64,000 nucleotides of DNA. It comes from Hofstenia miamia. Lineage: Eukaryota; Xenacoelomorpha; Acoela; Hofsteniidae. Shown here in pieces: positions 22,726 through 34,764 of this stretch. Every line of letters begins with the position of its first letter. Position 1 is the stretch's first letter. A program made the position numbers and the translations under genes. The notes beneath the pieces were generated by a model. That model was given only the letters and a program-made list of their open reading frames with translations. It searched no databases and had not been told where the DNA came from. Where the stretch lies: contig CABFPE010000042.1 in assembly GCA_900660155.1 (NCBI GenBank), forward strand, positions 1,862,007-1,926,006, in the 5' to 3' direction.

Positions 22726-23960
22726 CTAGGGTCTATATTCATCCTGGAATTCTTCTTCATGCACACTGTCCAAATCATCCATTTCAGCATATGTGCCATC
22801 ATCAACCTGTATGATTGTAAATTCTGCATTTTTATCAAGAGTCACTTGTTCTATATTTACTGTTGCTCGTTTTAAGTTTTGAAAATGTAATATTCTTCCG
22901 TCATTCAATTTATAGTTATTATTGGGTAGTGTTTGTGTGATTGTGAATGGCCCTGACCACTGTGATTTAAGTTTTCTCACTTGATTCACGTCTTATGTTC
23001 GCATTAGAGTGTATGCATAAACCTTATCCCCTACCCTGTGTATTTCACCGTATATATTCTTGTTGAAGTTTCTTTCTTGCCTTATCGCCGATTTCTTCGT
23101 GTTGTGACACATGGCTTCATGGATTCCAGTTATTTGATCTTTAATCTTCCTTATGTAATCGTTATCTGGCTTTTCGGAGTACGTGTGATATTGCATTGAT
23201 AACAGCGTTGCTGCTTCTCTACCATACATAGCCTTATACTGCGTCATCCCCATTGTTGAGTGTACCAATATGTTATAGAAATATTCGACTATTTCCAATA
23301 TTTCTCTCCAATCTCTGCCTCTGATTCTTGAAGTTAATACTCTTATTAATTTAATCATTGTTCTATTTAATCTTTCCACTGCCCCATTCACTTGTGGGTG
23401 ATACGCCATTGTCTTTTCAGTTAGTATTTCCATCAGTTTAGTCATCTCTTCAAATAGTTTACTTTCAAACTGTACACCCCTATCTGATATTATTGTTTGC
23501 ATTGGTCAGAACTTTAGAATCCATTCTTTCATGATCTTGTAAGCTACTACTCTTGCCATTGTTGAATCTAATGGTATCATTTGAGCATATTTCGTAAAAT
23601 TATCGACTAAGACCAATATATACTGATAGCTCTCGTCATCTTGAGATAATTTCTCTAGATCTACATGGACAATTTCGTTGGGTGCTGTTGAAATAATTTT
23701 TTCAAGCAGCGCAGTTTGTACTGGAAAACGGCTCTTATTATTTATGAGACATGTATTGCATTTATTAATGACATCTTCTACCATTCTTTTAATACTCATT
23801 GTTATGAACTGGGCATTAAAGGTATTTTCTGTCTGTATTATGCCCAAATGTCCATTCTCATGTATCTTTCAAACTAATTCCCTTTTATAATATTCGGGGA
23901 TTGCTATTCTCAGCGTTTTTCCCTCTATATACAACAGTCCATTTCTATTTAATTTCCACT
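22726..23960 (-). pseudogene. integrase of element F
   Basis: The zinc segment (ENGHLGIIQTENTFNAQ, then NKCNTCLIN) is followed by the core: IVHVDLEKLSQDDESYQY with the first Asp, TIISDRGVQFES with the second, and TMAYHPQVNGAVERLNRT with the Glu. A GPF/Y tail (QWSGPFTITQTLPNNNYKL, then ILHFQNLKRATVN) leads into an acidic end and then the extension. All landmarks of a Ty3/gypsy integrase are visible. It is spread over several frames and is a fossil. Confidence 0.9.
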
Positions 23961-24590
23961 TATATCTTTGGAAGTAACTCTTGGCTTCCTTTCCCAACGT
24001 CCAACTGTCATCATCCATTTTGTCTCGTATATCTCTCAAAATTATGTTGGTTTTCTGTTTTTCAATTATGTCTTTTTTGGATATTTTTTCCTTAATTATT
24101 ATTGGCATAATTGCATTTCCTTTCTTATCCATATTAATATCAGGTAGTTCGGCATACTCGTTGTGCGACATGAACTGAAATTGTTTCTTTTCACCATCCA
24201 CTTTTTCCAAATCTCTTTGATATTCTGGAAACGCTGTCCAAAAATCTGCATTTTTATGTAACGTTCCTTTCCGATGTTCTATTGCAAATCTAAACTCATT
24301 TAAATATTCAATCCATCTTGATACAATTGACGATTTGTCACCCGAAAACTTTTTAAGCCATGCTAATCCACTATTATCAGTTCTCACTTTAAAGGTTTGC
24401 CCTGTTAAGAAATAACGAAATTTCTTTATACTTTTGACTAGTGCCAACATTTCCAATTTCGTTGAGCCATAATTTTCTTTACTTTGTTTCAGTTTACAAA
24501 TGAAGAACTGTATAGGCACTTCTTTGCCATCCTTTATCTGACCTAGGCATGCTCCTATTGCAATGTTACTCGAATTGCAATCAAGGATGA
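23961..24590 (-). pseudogene. RNase H of element F
   Basis: Within the 326-codon frame 24849-23869, RNase H spans about residues 86-205: EFILDCNSSNIAIGACLGQI, ENYGSTKLEMLALVKSIKKF, VRTDNSGLAWLKKFSGDKSS and the HRKGTLHKNADFWT end. The linker to integrase (FPEYQRDLEKVDGEKKQF) follows. This block is in one open frame with the end of RT. Confidence 0.9.
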
Positions 24591-25371
24591 ATTCCTTGTC
24601 ATAATCGGGTGTATTCAGTGATGGCATCCTGCTCAATTCATTTTTTATGTTATCTAATTGATCTTGTTCTTGCCATGTCCACTTGAAGATTTTGTTCTTT
24701 TTAAGCAATTCTGTCATTTTACCAGTTTTATGAGCCACATTAGGTATAAATGAACCATAGTAATTAATAAAACCCATAATGTGCTGTAAATCCTTTTTAG
24801 TTTTCGGACTACTAATATTTTGAATCATCTCCTTCACATTATTTTTCATCCGTATTTCTCCTTTTGCGAATTTGTCTCCCCAGAAATACTACTTGTTCTT
24901 TTAGAATTTCGCATTTTTTCCCATTCACACATAGACCTGACCTATACAAGAAATTCAATGTTCTGTCCAACTTTTCAAAGTGCTCTTCAATTGTATCACT
25001 TGCTATCAATATGTCGTCTATATATGAGCTGATTCCCTTTTCAATTTGTTTATTATTCTGTTTCAGAACTTTTGTTACATATCTTTGAAACATAGCCAGG
25101 GCATTACATAATCCGAAAGCCATATACATCCACTCAAACAGTCCATATGGCGTTATAAATGCTGTTTTTTCTATATCCGTAGGCTCCATTGCCACCTGCC
25201 AGTATGCTTTACAAAGATCTATACATGTGTAATATTTATTCTTGCTGGCTTTGTATATAATGTCTTCTATCCTCAGGAGTGGATAGGCGTCTTTCTTTGT
25301 AACATCATTAAGTTTCCGGAAGTCTATACAGAGTCTATATTGCTTTACAAAGACCATTGGCGCAGCATATG
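24591..25371 (-). pseudogene. reverse transcriptase of element F (cut by gap)
   Basis: Recognisable parts are APMVFVKQ, RLCIDFRKLNDVTKKDAYPL, YYTCIDLCKAYWQVAMEPTD, FGLCNALAMFQRYVTKVL, SSYIDDILIASDTIEEHFEK (the YxDD catalytic box) and the connection region MGFINYYGSFIPNVAHKT. The N-terminal part runs into the gap. This is one of the best RT sequences in the window. Confidence 0.9.
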
Positions 25372-26371
25372 NNNNNNNNNNNNNNNNNNNNNNNNNNNNN
25401 NNNNNNNNNNNNNNNNNNNNNNNNNNNNNNNNNNNNNNNNNNNNNNNNNNNNNNNNNNNNNNNNNNNNNNNNNNNNNNNNNNNNNNNNNNNNNNNNNNNN
25501 NNNNNNNNNNNNNNNNNNNNNNNNNNNNNNNNNNNNNNNNNNNNNNNNNNNNNNNNNNNNNNNNNNNNNNNNNNNNNNNNNNNNNNNNNNNNNNNNNNNN
25601 NNNNNNNNNNNNNNNNNNNNNNNNNNNNNNNNNNNNNNNNNNNNNNNNNNNNNNNNNNNNNNNNNNNNNNNNNNNNNNNNNNNNNNNNNNNNNNNNNNNN
25701 NNNNNNNNNNNNNNNNNNNNNNNNNNNNNNNNNNNNNNNNNNNNNNNNNNNNNNNNNNNNNNNNNNNNNNNNNNNNNNNNNNNNNNNNNNNNNNNNNNNN
25801 NNNNNNNNNNNNNNNNNNNNNNNNNNNNNNNNNNNNNNNNNNNNNNNNNNNNNNNNNNNNNNNNNNNNNNNNNNNNNNNNNNNNNNNNNNNNNNNNNNNN
25901 NNNNNNNNNNNNNNNNNNNNNNNNNNNNNNNNNNNNNNNNNNNNNNNNNNNNNNNNNNNNNNNNNNNNNNNNNNNNNNNNNNNNNNNNNNNNNNNNNNNN
26001 NNNNNNNNNNNNNNNNNNNNNNNNNNNNNNNNNNNNNNNNNNNNNNNNNNNNNNNNNNNNNNNNNNNNNNNNNNNNNNNNNNNNNNNNNNNNNNNNNNNN
26101 NNNNNNNNNNNNNNNNNNNNNNNNNNNNNNNNNNNNNNNNNNNNNNNNNNNNNNNNNNNNNNNNNNNNNNNNNNNNNNNNNNNNNNNNNNNNNNNNNNNN
26201 NNNNNNNNNNNNNNNNNNNNNNNNNNNNNNNNNNNNNNNNNNNNNNNNNNNNNNNNNNNNNNNNNNNNNNNNNNNNNNNNNNNNNNNNNNNNNNNNNNNN
26301 NNNNNNNNNNNNNNNNNNNNNNNNNNNNNNNNNNNNNNNNNNNNNNNNNNNNNNNNNNNNNNNNNNNNNNN
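25372..26371. other. assembly gap, 1,000 Ns
   Basis: Exactly 1,000 N characters stand here, probably a placeholder length. Minus-strand RT of element F enters it on the left and plus-strand RT of fragment J leaves it on the right, so at least one element boundary is hidden. Confidence 0.99.
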
Positions 26372-28256
26372 CAAGAAAGATATACAAAGGATAATGGGAT
26401 TCTTCAATTATTACAGCACTTTCATTCAGAACATAGCCAGTAAAACAGTGAAGATGACTAGACTAATGAGAAAATCAGTACCATTTTTATGGACCTGCCA
26501 GGAGCAAGAGGAGTTGGATAACATCAAGGAAGAATTGGCTAAATTACCATCCCTCAACACACCAGACTATAATGACCAGTTCATACTGGATTGCGATGCA
26601 AGTAAGGTGGCAATCTGGGCCACACTAGGACAAATAAAAAATGGAAAAGAGGTCCCCATTCAATTCTTCAGTCACAAGCTAAGAGCAATCAAGGAAAATT
26701 ACGGATTGATCAAGAGCATCAAGAAATTCAGACATTTCCAGATTAGAAGAGAATTCAGAATGCACAACAGACAACAGCAGACTGGCATGGTTAAAAAAGT
26801 TTTCTGGAGAAAAGTCCAGAATAGTGTCATGATTGATTGAATATTTGAACGAATTTACATTCTCAATTGATTGAATATTTGAACGAATTTACATTCTCAA
26901 TTGAGCACAGGAAAGGCACCCTACACAACAATGCAGAGTTTTAGACGTCACTAACAGAGTATCAGAGAGATGCAGCAAAACTGGATGGAGAGAAAAAACA
27001 GTTTCAACTTTTGAATATGAGGGACTGCTGGAAATAAACGTGGACAAAAAGGCCAGGCTGTTCTACCAATACTGATGAGGGAGGAAATATCTGAACAGGA
27101 AATAGTGAACAAACAAAGAGATGACATAATCCTCAGTGAAATCATCAAAAAGATAAGAAAACCCCAAACACTATTAAATTAATGGCAGGATATTACGAGC
27201 ATTACAAGTGGAAGATAAACAAAAATGGATTATTATATGTTGAAGCCAGTAACAACAGGATCATGATACCAGAATACTTTAAAAGGGAATTGATAAGAAA
27301 AAAACACAAGAAGGGCCACTTGGAAATCACACAAACAGAAAAAACCTTAAATGCAAGATTCATAACAACAGCTGTGAGGAAACCATGGAGGACAAAATTA
27401 ATAAGTGCACAACATGCCTATTACACAATAAACAACATTTTCCAACACAAAGGGCACCACTGGAGAAAATTATTGCAACACAACCAAATGAGATATTCCA
27501 CATAGATCTGGAAATGATGTCAAAGGACGCAGAAGGTTATCAATATCTACTAGTAATGGTAGACAATTTCACCAAATAGGCAAGGATGATCCCAATGAAG
27601 GACATGACAGCAGAAACCACAGCAGAATTAGTATTGAAGGAATGGATTCTATTAATTGGGCTGATGGAAACAATAATAACAGACAAGGGCTCTCAATTTG
27701 AGAGCAGACTTTTTCAAGAGATGGGAAAGTCCTGGAAATAGCAAGCAAACAAACAACAGCATACCACCCACAGGCCAACAGAGCAGCTGAGCAACTCAAT
27801 TGAACACTGATCAAATTAGGATGGCAACATCAAGAATAGGTAGAAATAAATGGAGAGAAGTCATTGAGATAGTTGAATACTATAATAACACGTCAGTAAA
27901 TGCAACAACAGGAGTCACACCATTTAAGGCAATGTTCAGACAAGAGGCAACAACTCTGTTATTAATGCAAAATACCACCTACAGCAAAAGTTTGAACAAC
28001 AAATACATAAATCAACTAAGAAAGCAGATTACAGGGATCCATGAAATGATGTATCATAATATAAAGAAATCAGCAGTGAGACAACAACACAACTATAATA
28101 AAAAAATTTACAGGCACACACATAAGGTAGGAGATAAAGTATATGCTTTCACACGAATGAAACTCACAGACACAAACCAAGTCTAGAAACTAAAAACAGT
28201 ATGGTCAGGCCCTTACACAATAACACAGACTCTACCAAACAATGCATACATGCTAG
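26372..28256 (+). mobile_element. Ty3/gypsy pol fragment J
   Basis: The plus strand carries the RT connection region (MGFFNYYSTFIQNIASKTVK), RNase H (FILDCDASKVAIWATLGQI), the linker, the integrase zinc segment (HKKGHLEITQTEKTLNARF), the core (FHIDLEMMSKDAEGYQYLL, TSVNATTGVTPFKAMF) and the start of the GPF/Y tail (VWSGPYTITQTLPNNAYML). It is close to elements C and H. The end is cut by the LTR at 28257, which runs in the opposite direction. It is a fossil with many breaks. Confidence 0.85.
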
Positions 28257-29378
28257 TGTAACATCCTCTACCAGGCGTCATTACTGATTATCTCTTGTTA
28301 CTGTATAACACTAGTCGTATATCTGCAGGTAGGGATTTATGTATTGCATACTGCTTGGCTGTTATTTCTGTTAACATAAAGTAAACCATTCACTATTTAG
28401 GTGATGAAGCCATACAGTAAATTATCCAATGATCAATGATGGGCATCCGCCAGAAGCTGATCTCCACATCCAGTTTCACCACTTCAATGATCCATCTCAT
28501 TGGGTGCCACACCTCAGCTCATTGATACAGTTTATGTGTACCCTATTCTAGCTCAGAGCATACTCAAGACACAATTTGACTTAAACTCTGCTTTTTTAAA
28601 GGGTTCTATCTATTCACAACCTGACTTGTTACTAGCTGCTCATTTAATATTAAATGTAGCCATTACTGAAATATATTGGCATTTCTTTAAATACATTAGT
28701 TTTGAGCAACTTCCTAACTTACATTTATCATTTAATACATGTATGGTCGCTTTATTGGTCATTTATTAGTCATTAATTTGGATCTAAAATAATATTAATA
28801 TATTTCCTAGGATTTGGTCAGCCAACTGTTTGTCAACAGTTAATTATTTTTGTGCATGTAGTAAGTGATCACTAGTCAGCTAATCAAGAGAAAACCCCTA
28901 CACCTAACTTAAGTGCACTTTCATAGTCTGGCACAGGGACCCTAGAATTGTTTTCTGTGATGGATCCAGACCACTACTAAACACCACTTGATTAGCTTGA
29001 CATTGTATTAAATATTCAAACCATTATAGTAGAACAAAATAAGAAATCTGAATAAAATTCTTTTCAACTTCTTACAATGTTTTGAATCTATTTATAGTAA
29101 ATTCAGAAAAGTACCTGTTGATTCAAATTTAAACTTTTCATCTGCTGAGATGGCGGCTAAAAGTGATTTCACCCCCTTGTTTTATCAAAAGTATTTTTAT
29201 CAACCAATACTAATCTCTCTTTTTTGACACATGTTATTTCTTGGTTGCATAATACAAATAAATCTAAATTAATCTAATTGATCTAAATACAATATTTCTA
29301 ATCATTGTTTCTTTGATCTCATTTCCATTCTGCTCAACATTCTCAGCTTATTTTTGATTTATCTTGGATGATGCTACA
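28257..29378 (-). repeat. 3' LTR of element H (family A)
   Basis: It is 1,122 bp long, with TGTAACATCC at the left border and ATGATGCTACA at the right. On the minus strand it follows a purine-rich AAGCTGAGGAGGGCA, the likely polypurine tract. It is similar throughout to 11932-13056 and 38595-39744 but with many differences, so the copies are old. Confidence 0.85.
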
Positions 29379-29393
29379 TGCCCTCCTCAGCTT
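29379..29393 (-). promoter_or_regulatory. candidate polypurine tract of element H
   Basis: AAGCTGAGGAGGGCA lies directly upstream of the LTR on the element strand. A nearly identical stretch precedes the LTRs at 39745 and 63765. The position and purine richness fit a plus-strand priming site. Confidence 0.5.
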
Positions 29394-32300
29394 GCATTAT
29401 TTTTAGCCCAGCTCACTCTCCATGCACCAAAGTGTCTGCCTTCCAGATTATCAATTCAGCCTGTTGATCAGCCCATGTGGTTTTTTAAAATTCGTCTTGT
29501 TTTGTCATCTTTAAGACCGCCTCTCTTTCAGTTGTTACTGTATTAGCGTACTTTAGGAATTTCATTTCTTGAATGTCCTCTGCTATCAGTGTACTCTCTC
29601 ATAGTTAATTTATTTTCTTTGAGAATATTTTGTAGTATTTCTGGTATAGTTGTATCCCTTTATTTCCTATCATCAATGTCATCTGTGCGTCAGCCCTGTT
29701 CATATGGGCTAAATCTTCCCTGATCTGATTGTCTGGGTAGAATATGAATACTTTTCTTAAACTGTGGGTGTTCACTATGTCTTTATAAAAGAAGCTAATG
29801 TTGTCTCTTACTTCTTCCTTGGTTATGTTGTTGGGATCATTCTTATTGATCTGCATCATCATGACAATTTCAACACTTTTTGTGACATCATAGTAGTGAT
29901 ACTTCCTCTCCCAGATGTCTGTCCATACAATGTCATTTACCCCAGAGAATAGCATTATTGATTTTGCAGTTCAGCTTTCTATTTCTTTCCTAAGATCTTG
30001 TAGTTTTATGTTAATGGGTCTCCCTTGTGTATACAGTTGGTATGGTGTTATTGTGCCTTCAATGTAGACCCTCTCTCAGTTATCATTTCTTAGCATTATT
30101 TCTTTCAACTTTTTATAGTTGTCACGTTCTATTATTGCTTATTTGTATTCATGAAGAAATGTTTTCACAACTTTGACTTCTTTTGGTAATCTCCATCATG
30201 GGAAGACCATTGGTATCATGATAGTCTCTGGTGGTGTGCAGATAAGGATCTTTGTTTCTATTTACCTTTCAATGTGTGGATATGAACCTTCCATTGTTGG
30301 TGCTGTTGCTAAGCCTATTGTAGTGGGGTAGTTCATTTTTGCTTCCAGGATGGTGTTCCAGAATGCTTGTGTCAGTCCCCTTCTACTTGGTTTTAATTGT
30401 ATTTCTTCTTTGATGTCTATTCTTGCTGTGATACATTCAACATCTACTGCTAATTGATTGTATGGCTTCAGTAGTTCTTCTAGGTCTGTTTGTGGAAATG
30501 CTTCCATGAACATGAGCTTCATTGTTGCCATCATTTGTTGTTCTCTAATATTCTGGAAGTTCCTCTTTTTGATATCTCTGGCTTCTCTGGTGACATTGAT
30601 CTCAACTAAAAACTGTTCATCGTCAGTGGTATCCATTCTATTGTTCTTGCTGGGCTGATTTCTCCCACTTTTTCCATGTTTATCCTATCAATTGTCTGCT
30701 GAGTTTTCAGAGATAACAGTAGTTGTGAGGATGTTAACAACTTCTCTTCTTCCACCATTTCTACTTGGGTTTTCATGACCATCTTGCAGACCTCAACTGG
30801 TTCTGTTATTCATCCTTGTTTCATCATTTCCATGCTTTGTATGATTTTTGTGAATGTACACAGTGAGCTATCTCATTTGTATCTTTCCATTTTGTGGTCC
30901 TATTGTGTTAGTGGTTTCCTGATTTCTTCTGTGCTTGCTAATTTTTGTTTAATGATTTTTCTTGTCATTATCCACGGTTGATGTTCCATTTGTTTTGTTC
31001 ATGTCTTGGATGTCACTCCCCACATATATTTCTTCATGGGTTCATCAAATATTGTAATTTCACTCAGACATATCCCTGTCTTGTTTGCTATCTCATTTAT
31101 TGACAATTTTCCCATTGGACTCACATTTGTTATCATTTGGTTGAGTATCATTTCCATCATTTGTACTGGCCTCTCTGATCTGTTTGTTAACATCAGCCTT
31201 CCAGTGTGCCCTTTTAGCAGCCAGTTTTTTGTTTGAATATTGATTGAGGCTATTGCTAGCTTATGTCAGATGTGCCACAAGATTGGAAGTTTCAGTTCTG
31301 CCTCTTCAGTTGTAAATATTGCCAATATCCAAGCCATTGTTCTATACCATATCTCTGGTGCATTTTTCTCTTCGAATATTAACTGTTTGAAATCTTTTTT
31401 TCATGTTTAGATCATAGGCTTTGTTCACCTCTGTTAGTGCTATCTCTACTGATTTGTGAAATTTTCATGACAGCGTCCCAATTTTTATTTCTGGCCACTT
31501 CTCCTCCACTTTTTGTTGCAATTTCATGTATTTCCATATCTTTTGGATCTGTTGTAAGTGCTCTTGTCATTGTGTCAAACTACATTTAATGAATAGTGTG
31601 TTGGCCTTCTCTTTGCCATCTGTGTCTGCTGTTAGCTTGATCATTTTTGTTTGTTTATAGAGGTCAATCACAATGCATGGATCTACCATTATTCTGTAGA
31701 TTTGTGCCCAGTAGTCTATTTGTAGATTGAATCATATTAGTTCTGGGATTGTTGTGCTTCTTGGTGTTCTCTCCCAAGGGAAGATGTTTTCAGTTTGCAT
31801 GCATGCTTTGCATAGGTGCTCAGGGATGTTTTTGTTTGTTGTCACTGTAATGAGTACTACCTTCCTTTTCTGTACTTTTGCCATTCTTAATGTTTCATCA
31901 ATCTTCTTTTCCAGGTTTTTTGTATATTCCTTTTGTTTCAATACATGTATGATTGAGGTTTTCCTCATCCATGTTTATTTCTGGTATTTCTGCTATTTTG
32001 TCTTTGTACGCCATTATGGCTTGTGTCATTTCCAGTGTAAAATCATCATTGAATATGATGTGCACTGTGCTTTGCATATATGGTCTCTCCAGTGTTTTGT
32101 TCATCTCCTGTGGGTAGCTCATAATTAGATTTACTTTTGGTCTATTATTAGAATCAAGCACTATTGTTAGATTTTTCCCTTCCATCTTCATGACTTTCCA
32201 TATATGTGCATTTGTGTTTGGGGATAGTTTTGTGAATGCATTGTAGTGCATTCTCAATGTTCCAATAAAGTAGGGATAGAGAGTTTCTCCATCAATTTTA

Positions 32301-33087
32301 GACATCCGTTTCTCTCTCTCTCTCTAGATCATATGGTTCTCTCTGAGGTAGTTTCTAAGGAGACGTGTAGCTTGGTCATCCATAACAGTAATTTGCTGGT
32401 GCTTGGTTCACAGTCCATGGGCTGTGAATCTGTGCTGATAGTTTCTAATGATTCACCCTTGAATCAGCTCAGTTACTCCTATCAGCATTTGACCAGTTGT
32501 GGTTCCTGTGGGGATAATGTCAGCCTTGAATCACTTTCACATCTCCACAGTTCTTCCACCACTTACACCTTCCCCTGCAACTCCCAGTGTCTCATCCCCC
32601 TTGAATCACAATGTGGACTCTCAGAAGGAAAGTTGAGCTGTGCACCAGTTTTCTTCATGCACTTGAATCAGTGGTGCAGATCCCTGGTGGGAGAGGCTTC
32701 TTGTCCATTGGTCTCCCTGCCCTTGAATCAGCCTTGGGGACTACTAGGACGCCTTCTCACTCTATGTCGTCTATTTGTTGGTTCTTTGTTCTCATCTCTT
32801 CTGCCCTTGAGTTGACACCTGGTTTGAGAACTTCTGTGGATTCTCCTTCTCCTGTTCATGGTTGAGAGTTCCTCTGGTTGTTGATTTCTGTGCACTCTCT
32901 TTTTCATTGGTGGGTGCATTATTTTCCTCTAATTTCCTAAATTCAGTTAGTAAATTTATATCCCATATTTCATGGTCATATATAGGTTTATTTCTTGCTG
33001 TCCTCTGGGGCAGCACTATCCAGCTCATAATATTATTTCCAATGTCCACTGTGTATTCATCGTCAAATCCTTCTTTGTGTAGGCTAT
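29379..33087 (-). pseudogene. post-integrase extension of element H
   Basis: The order matches element F. RNKPIYDHEIWDINLLTEFRK begins near 33000, with QLKG-type linker motifs at 32860-32450. MSKIDGETLYPYFIGTLRMH follows near 32300, then an alpha/beta block (STVHIIFNDDFTLEMTQAIM, KRKVVLITVTTNK). Next come NEIANKTGICLSEITIFDE with KKYMWG near 31080, FMEAFPQTDLEELLKPYNQL near 30500, MNYPTTIGLATAPT near 30320, FSGVNDIVWTDIW near 29950 and AHMNRADAQMTLMI near 29680. Function is unknown. It is a fossil. Confidence 0.75.
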
Positions 33088-34220
33088 CTAAACCATATAT
33101 ATCAATATAATTTCATTGCCATTAATTTGGCATATTTTGAATTCAGCATTCTCGTCTATCCTCATCTTTTCAATGTCTGCTGTTGCTCTCTTCAAGTTTT
33201 GAAAGTGTAATAGTCTATTGTTGTCTAACATGTATTCACTGTTCAGTAGTGTTTTTGTTATCATGTGAGGGCCAGACCATACCATTTTCAACTTCCAGAC
33301 TTGTTTGTGTCTGTGGATCAGTGTAAACACCGTATACCTTAACTCCTACTTTGTGTGGGTGGACTTTAAATTTTTGTATTGTAATTATGCTGCTGTCTTA
33401 CTGCTTATTTTTTATGTGTTTTGCACATTGTTTTGTATATCCCTGTGATTTGGTTCTTCAATTGTTTTACGTATTCATTGTCCAGCTTTCCACTGTAGTT
33501 GGTGTATTGCATTGAAAGCAGGGTTGCCTCTTCTTTTCCAAACATTGCCTTGAATGGTGAGACTCCAGTCACTGTGTGAACCAAGGTGTTATAGTAATAT
33601 TTGATCATTTCTCTCCATCTGCTTCCCCCTATCATTGATGTTGCTACTCTGATTAGCTTGATTAGTGTCTGATTGAGTTGCTCCACTGCTCCATTGGCCT
33701 GTGGGTGGTACACAGTTGTCCATTCACTTGCAATTTCCAGGAGTTTTGCCATTTCTTGAAAAAGTCAACTCTTGAATTGGGGCCCTTTATCCGTTATAAT
33801 TGTCTCCATTGGCCTGAGTCATAGTATCCATTCCTTTAGTACCAGTTCTGCTGTGGTTTCTGCCATGGTATTTTTCATTGGGACCATTCTTGCATATTTT
33901 GTAAAATTATCTACAATCACCAGTAGATATTGGTAGCCTTCTGCATCCTTTGATAACATTTCCAGGTCTATGTGGACTATCTCATTAGGTTGAGTTGCAA
34001 TGATTTTTTCTAGCAGCAACCTCTGTGTTGGAAAGTGTTGTTTGTTGTCAAGGAGGCACATTGTGCACTTATTAATGATATCCTGTCATTATGAACCTTG
34101 CATTAAACGTCTTCCCTGTCTGTGTAATTCCAAGGTGGCCTTTCTCATGTATTTTCCTTATCTCTTTTAAAGTAGTGGGGTATCGCAATCCAGTTGTTGT
34201 TGGCTTCAACTTATAGTAAT
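33088..34220 (-). pseudogene. integrase of element H
   Basis: Visible parts are the end of the zinc segment (MCLLDNKQHFPTQRLLLEKI), NEIVHIDLEMLSKDAEGYQY, TTVYHPQANGAVEQLNQT with the core Glu, TGVSPFKAMFGKEEATLLSM, and the tail VWSGPHMITKTLLNSEYML with LLHFQNLKRATADI. The layout is as in F. It is a fossil. Confidence 0.85.
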
Positions 34221-34224
34221 CCGT

Positions 34225-34760
34225 TCTTGTTCATCTACTATTTCTTGTTTGGATATCTCTTCCCTCATCAGTATTGGTAGTACAGCTTGGCCTTTCTTAT
34301 CCACATTTATCTCTGGCAGTCTTTTGTACTCAATGTGTGTGGTAAGAATTGGAATTGCTTCTTCTCTCTGTCTATTTTTGCAGCATCTCTCTGGTATTCT
34401 GGCAGTGATGTCCAGTCTTCTCCACATTTATCTCTGACAGTCCTTTGTACTCAGTGTGTGGCAAGAATTGGAATTGTTTCTTCTCTCCTTCTATTCCAGA
34501 CTTGTCTCTGTAGTTTTTTAGCCAGGCTAATCAGCTGTTGTCTGTTCATACTCTAAATTCTCTACGTATGAGGAAATGTCGAAATTTTTTGATGCTCTCA
34601 ATCAATGTGAACATCTCTACCTTACTAGAGCCATAGTTCTCTTTACTTGAGGCCAATCAACTGTCGTCTGTTTGTACTCTAAATTCTCTAGCAATGAGGA
34701 AATGTCGAAATTTCTTGATACTCTCTACCTTAGTAGAGCCGTAGTTTTCTTCTAATATGA
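34225..34760 (-). pseudogene. RNase H region of element H with old local duplications
   Basis: The RNase H sequence appears partly in tandem. About 34505-34650 resembles 34655-34760 (the VQTD, LIAREFRV and SIKKFRHF parts), and about 34290-34400 resembles 34420-34500. The copies have diverged from each other, so unlike the N-join duplications these look like real old events. Confidence 0.6.
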
Positions 34761-34764
34761 ATTG

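Larger units (their letters stand above)
15144..25371 (-). mobile_element. Ty3/gypsy-type LTR element F, best preserved copy
   Basis: The minus-strand order is RT (from the gap edge at 25371), RNase H, integrase, post-integrase extension, LTR. Gag, protease and the 5' LTR are missing into the 1 kb gap. It keeps the longest open stretches of the window (326, 382 and 423 codons, the last spanning an N join) and more CpG than elements C, H and I, so it is probably younger. Four single-N joins (17895, 19030, 21100, 22432) duplicate parts of the extension. It is broken, with perhaps ten breaks, some of which may be assembly errors. Confidence 0.85.

Noticed and set aside
25335-26443. Long frames of 345 to 522 codons across the gap
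   Set aside because: They consist mostly of undetermined residues from the 1,000 Ns and are not evidence of coding.
32246-32865. Plus-strand Ser/Leu/Cys-rich frame of 189 codons with repeated ALESALG-like words
   Set aside because: It is the reverse reading of the QLKG-motif linker of element H; the repeats are explained by that motif.
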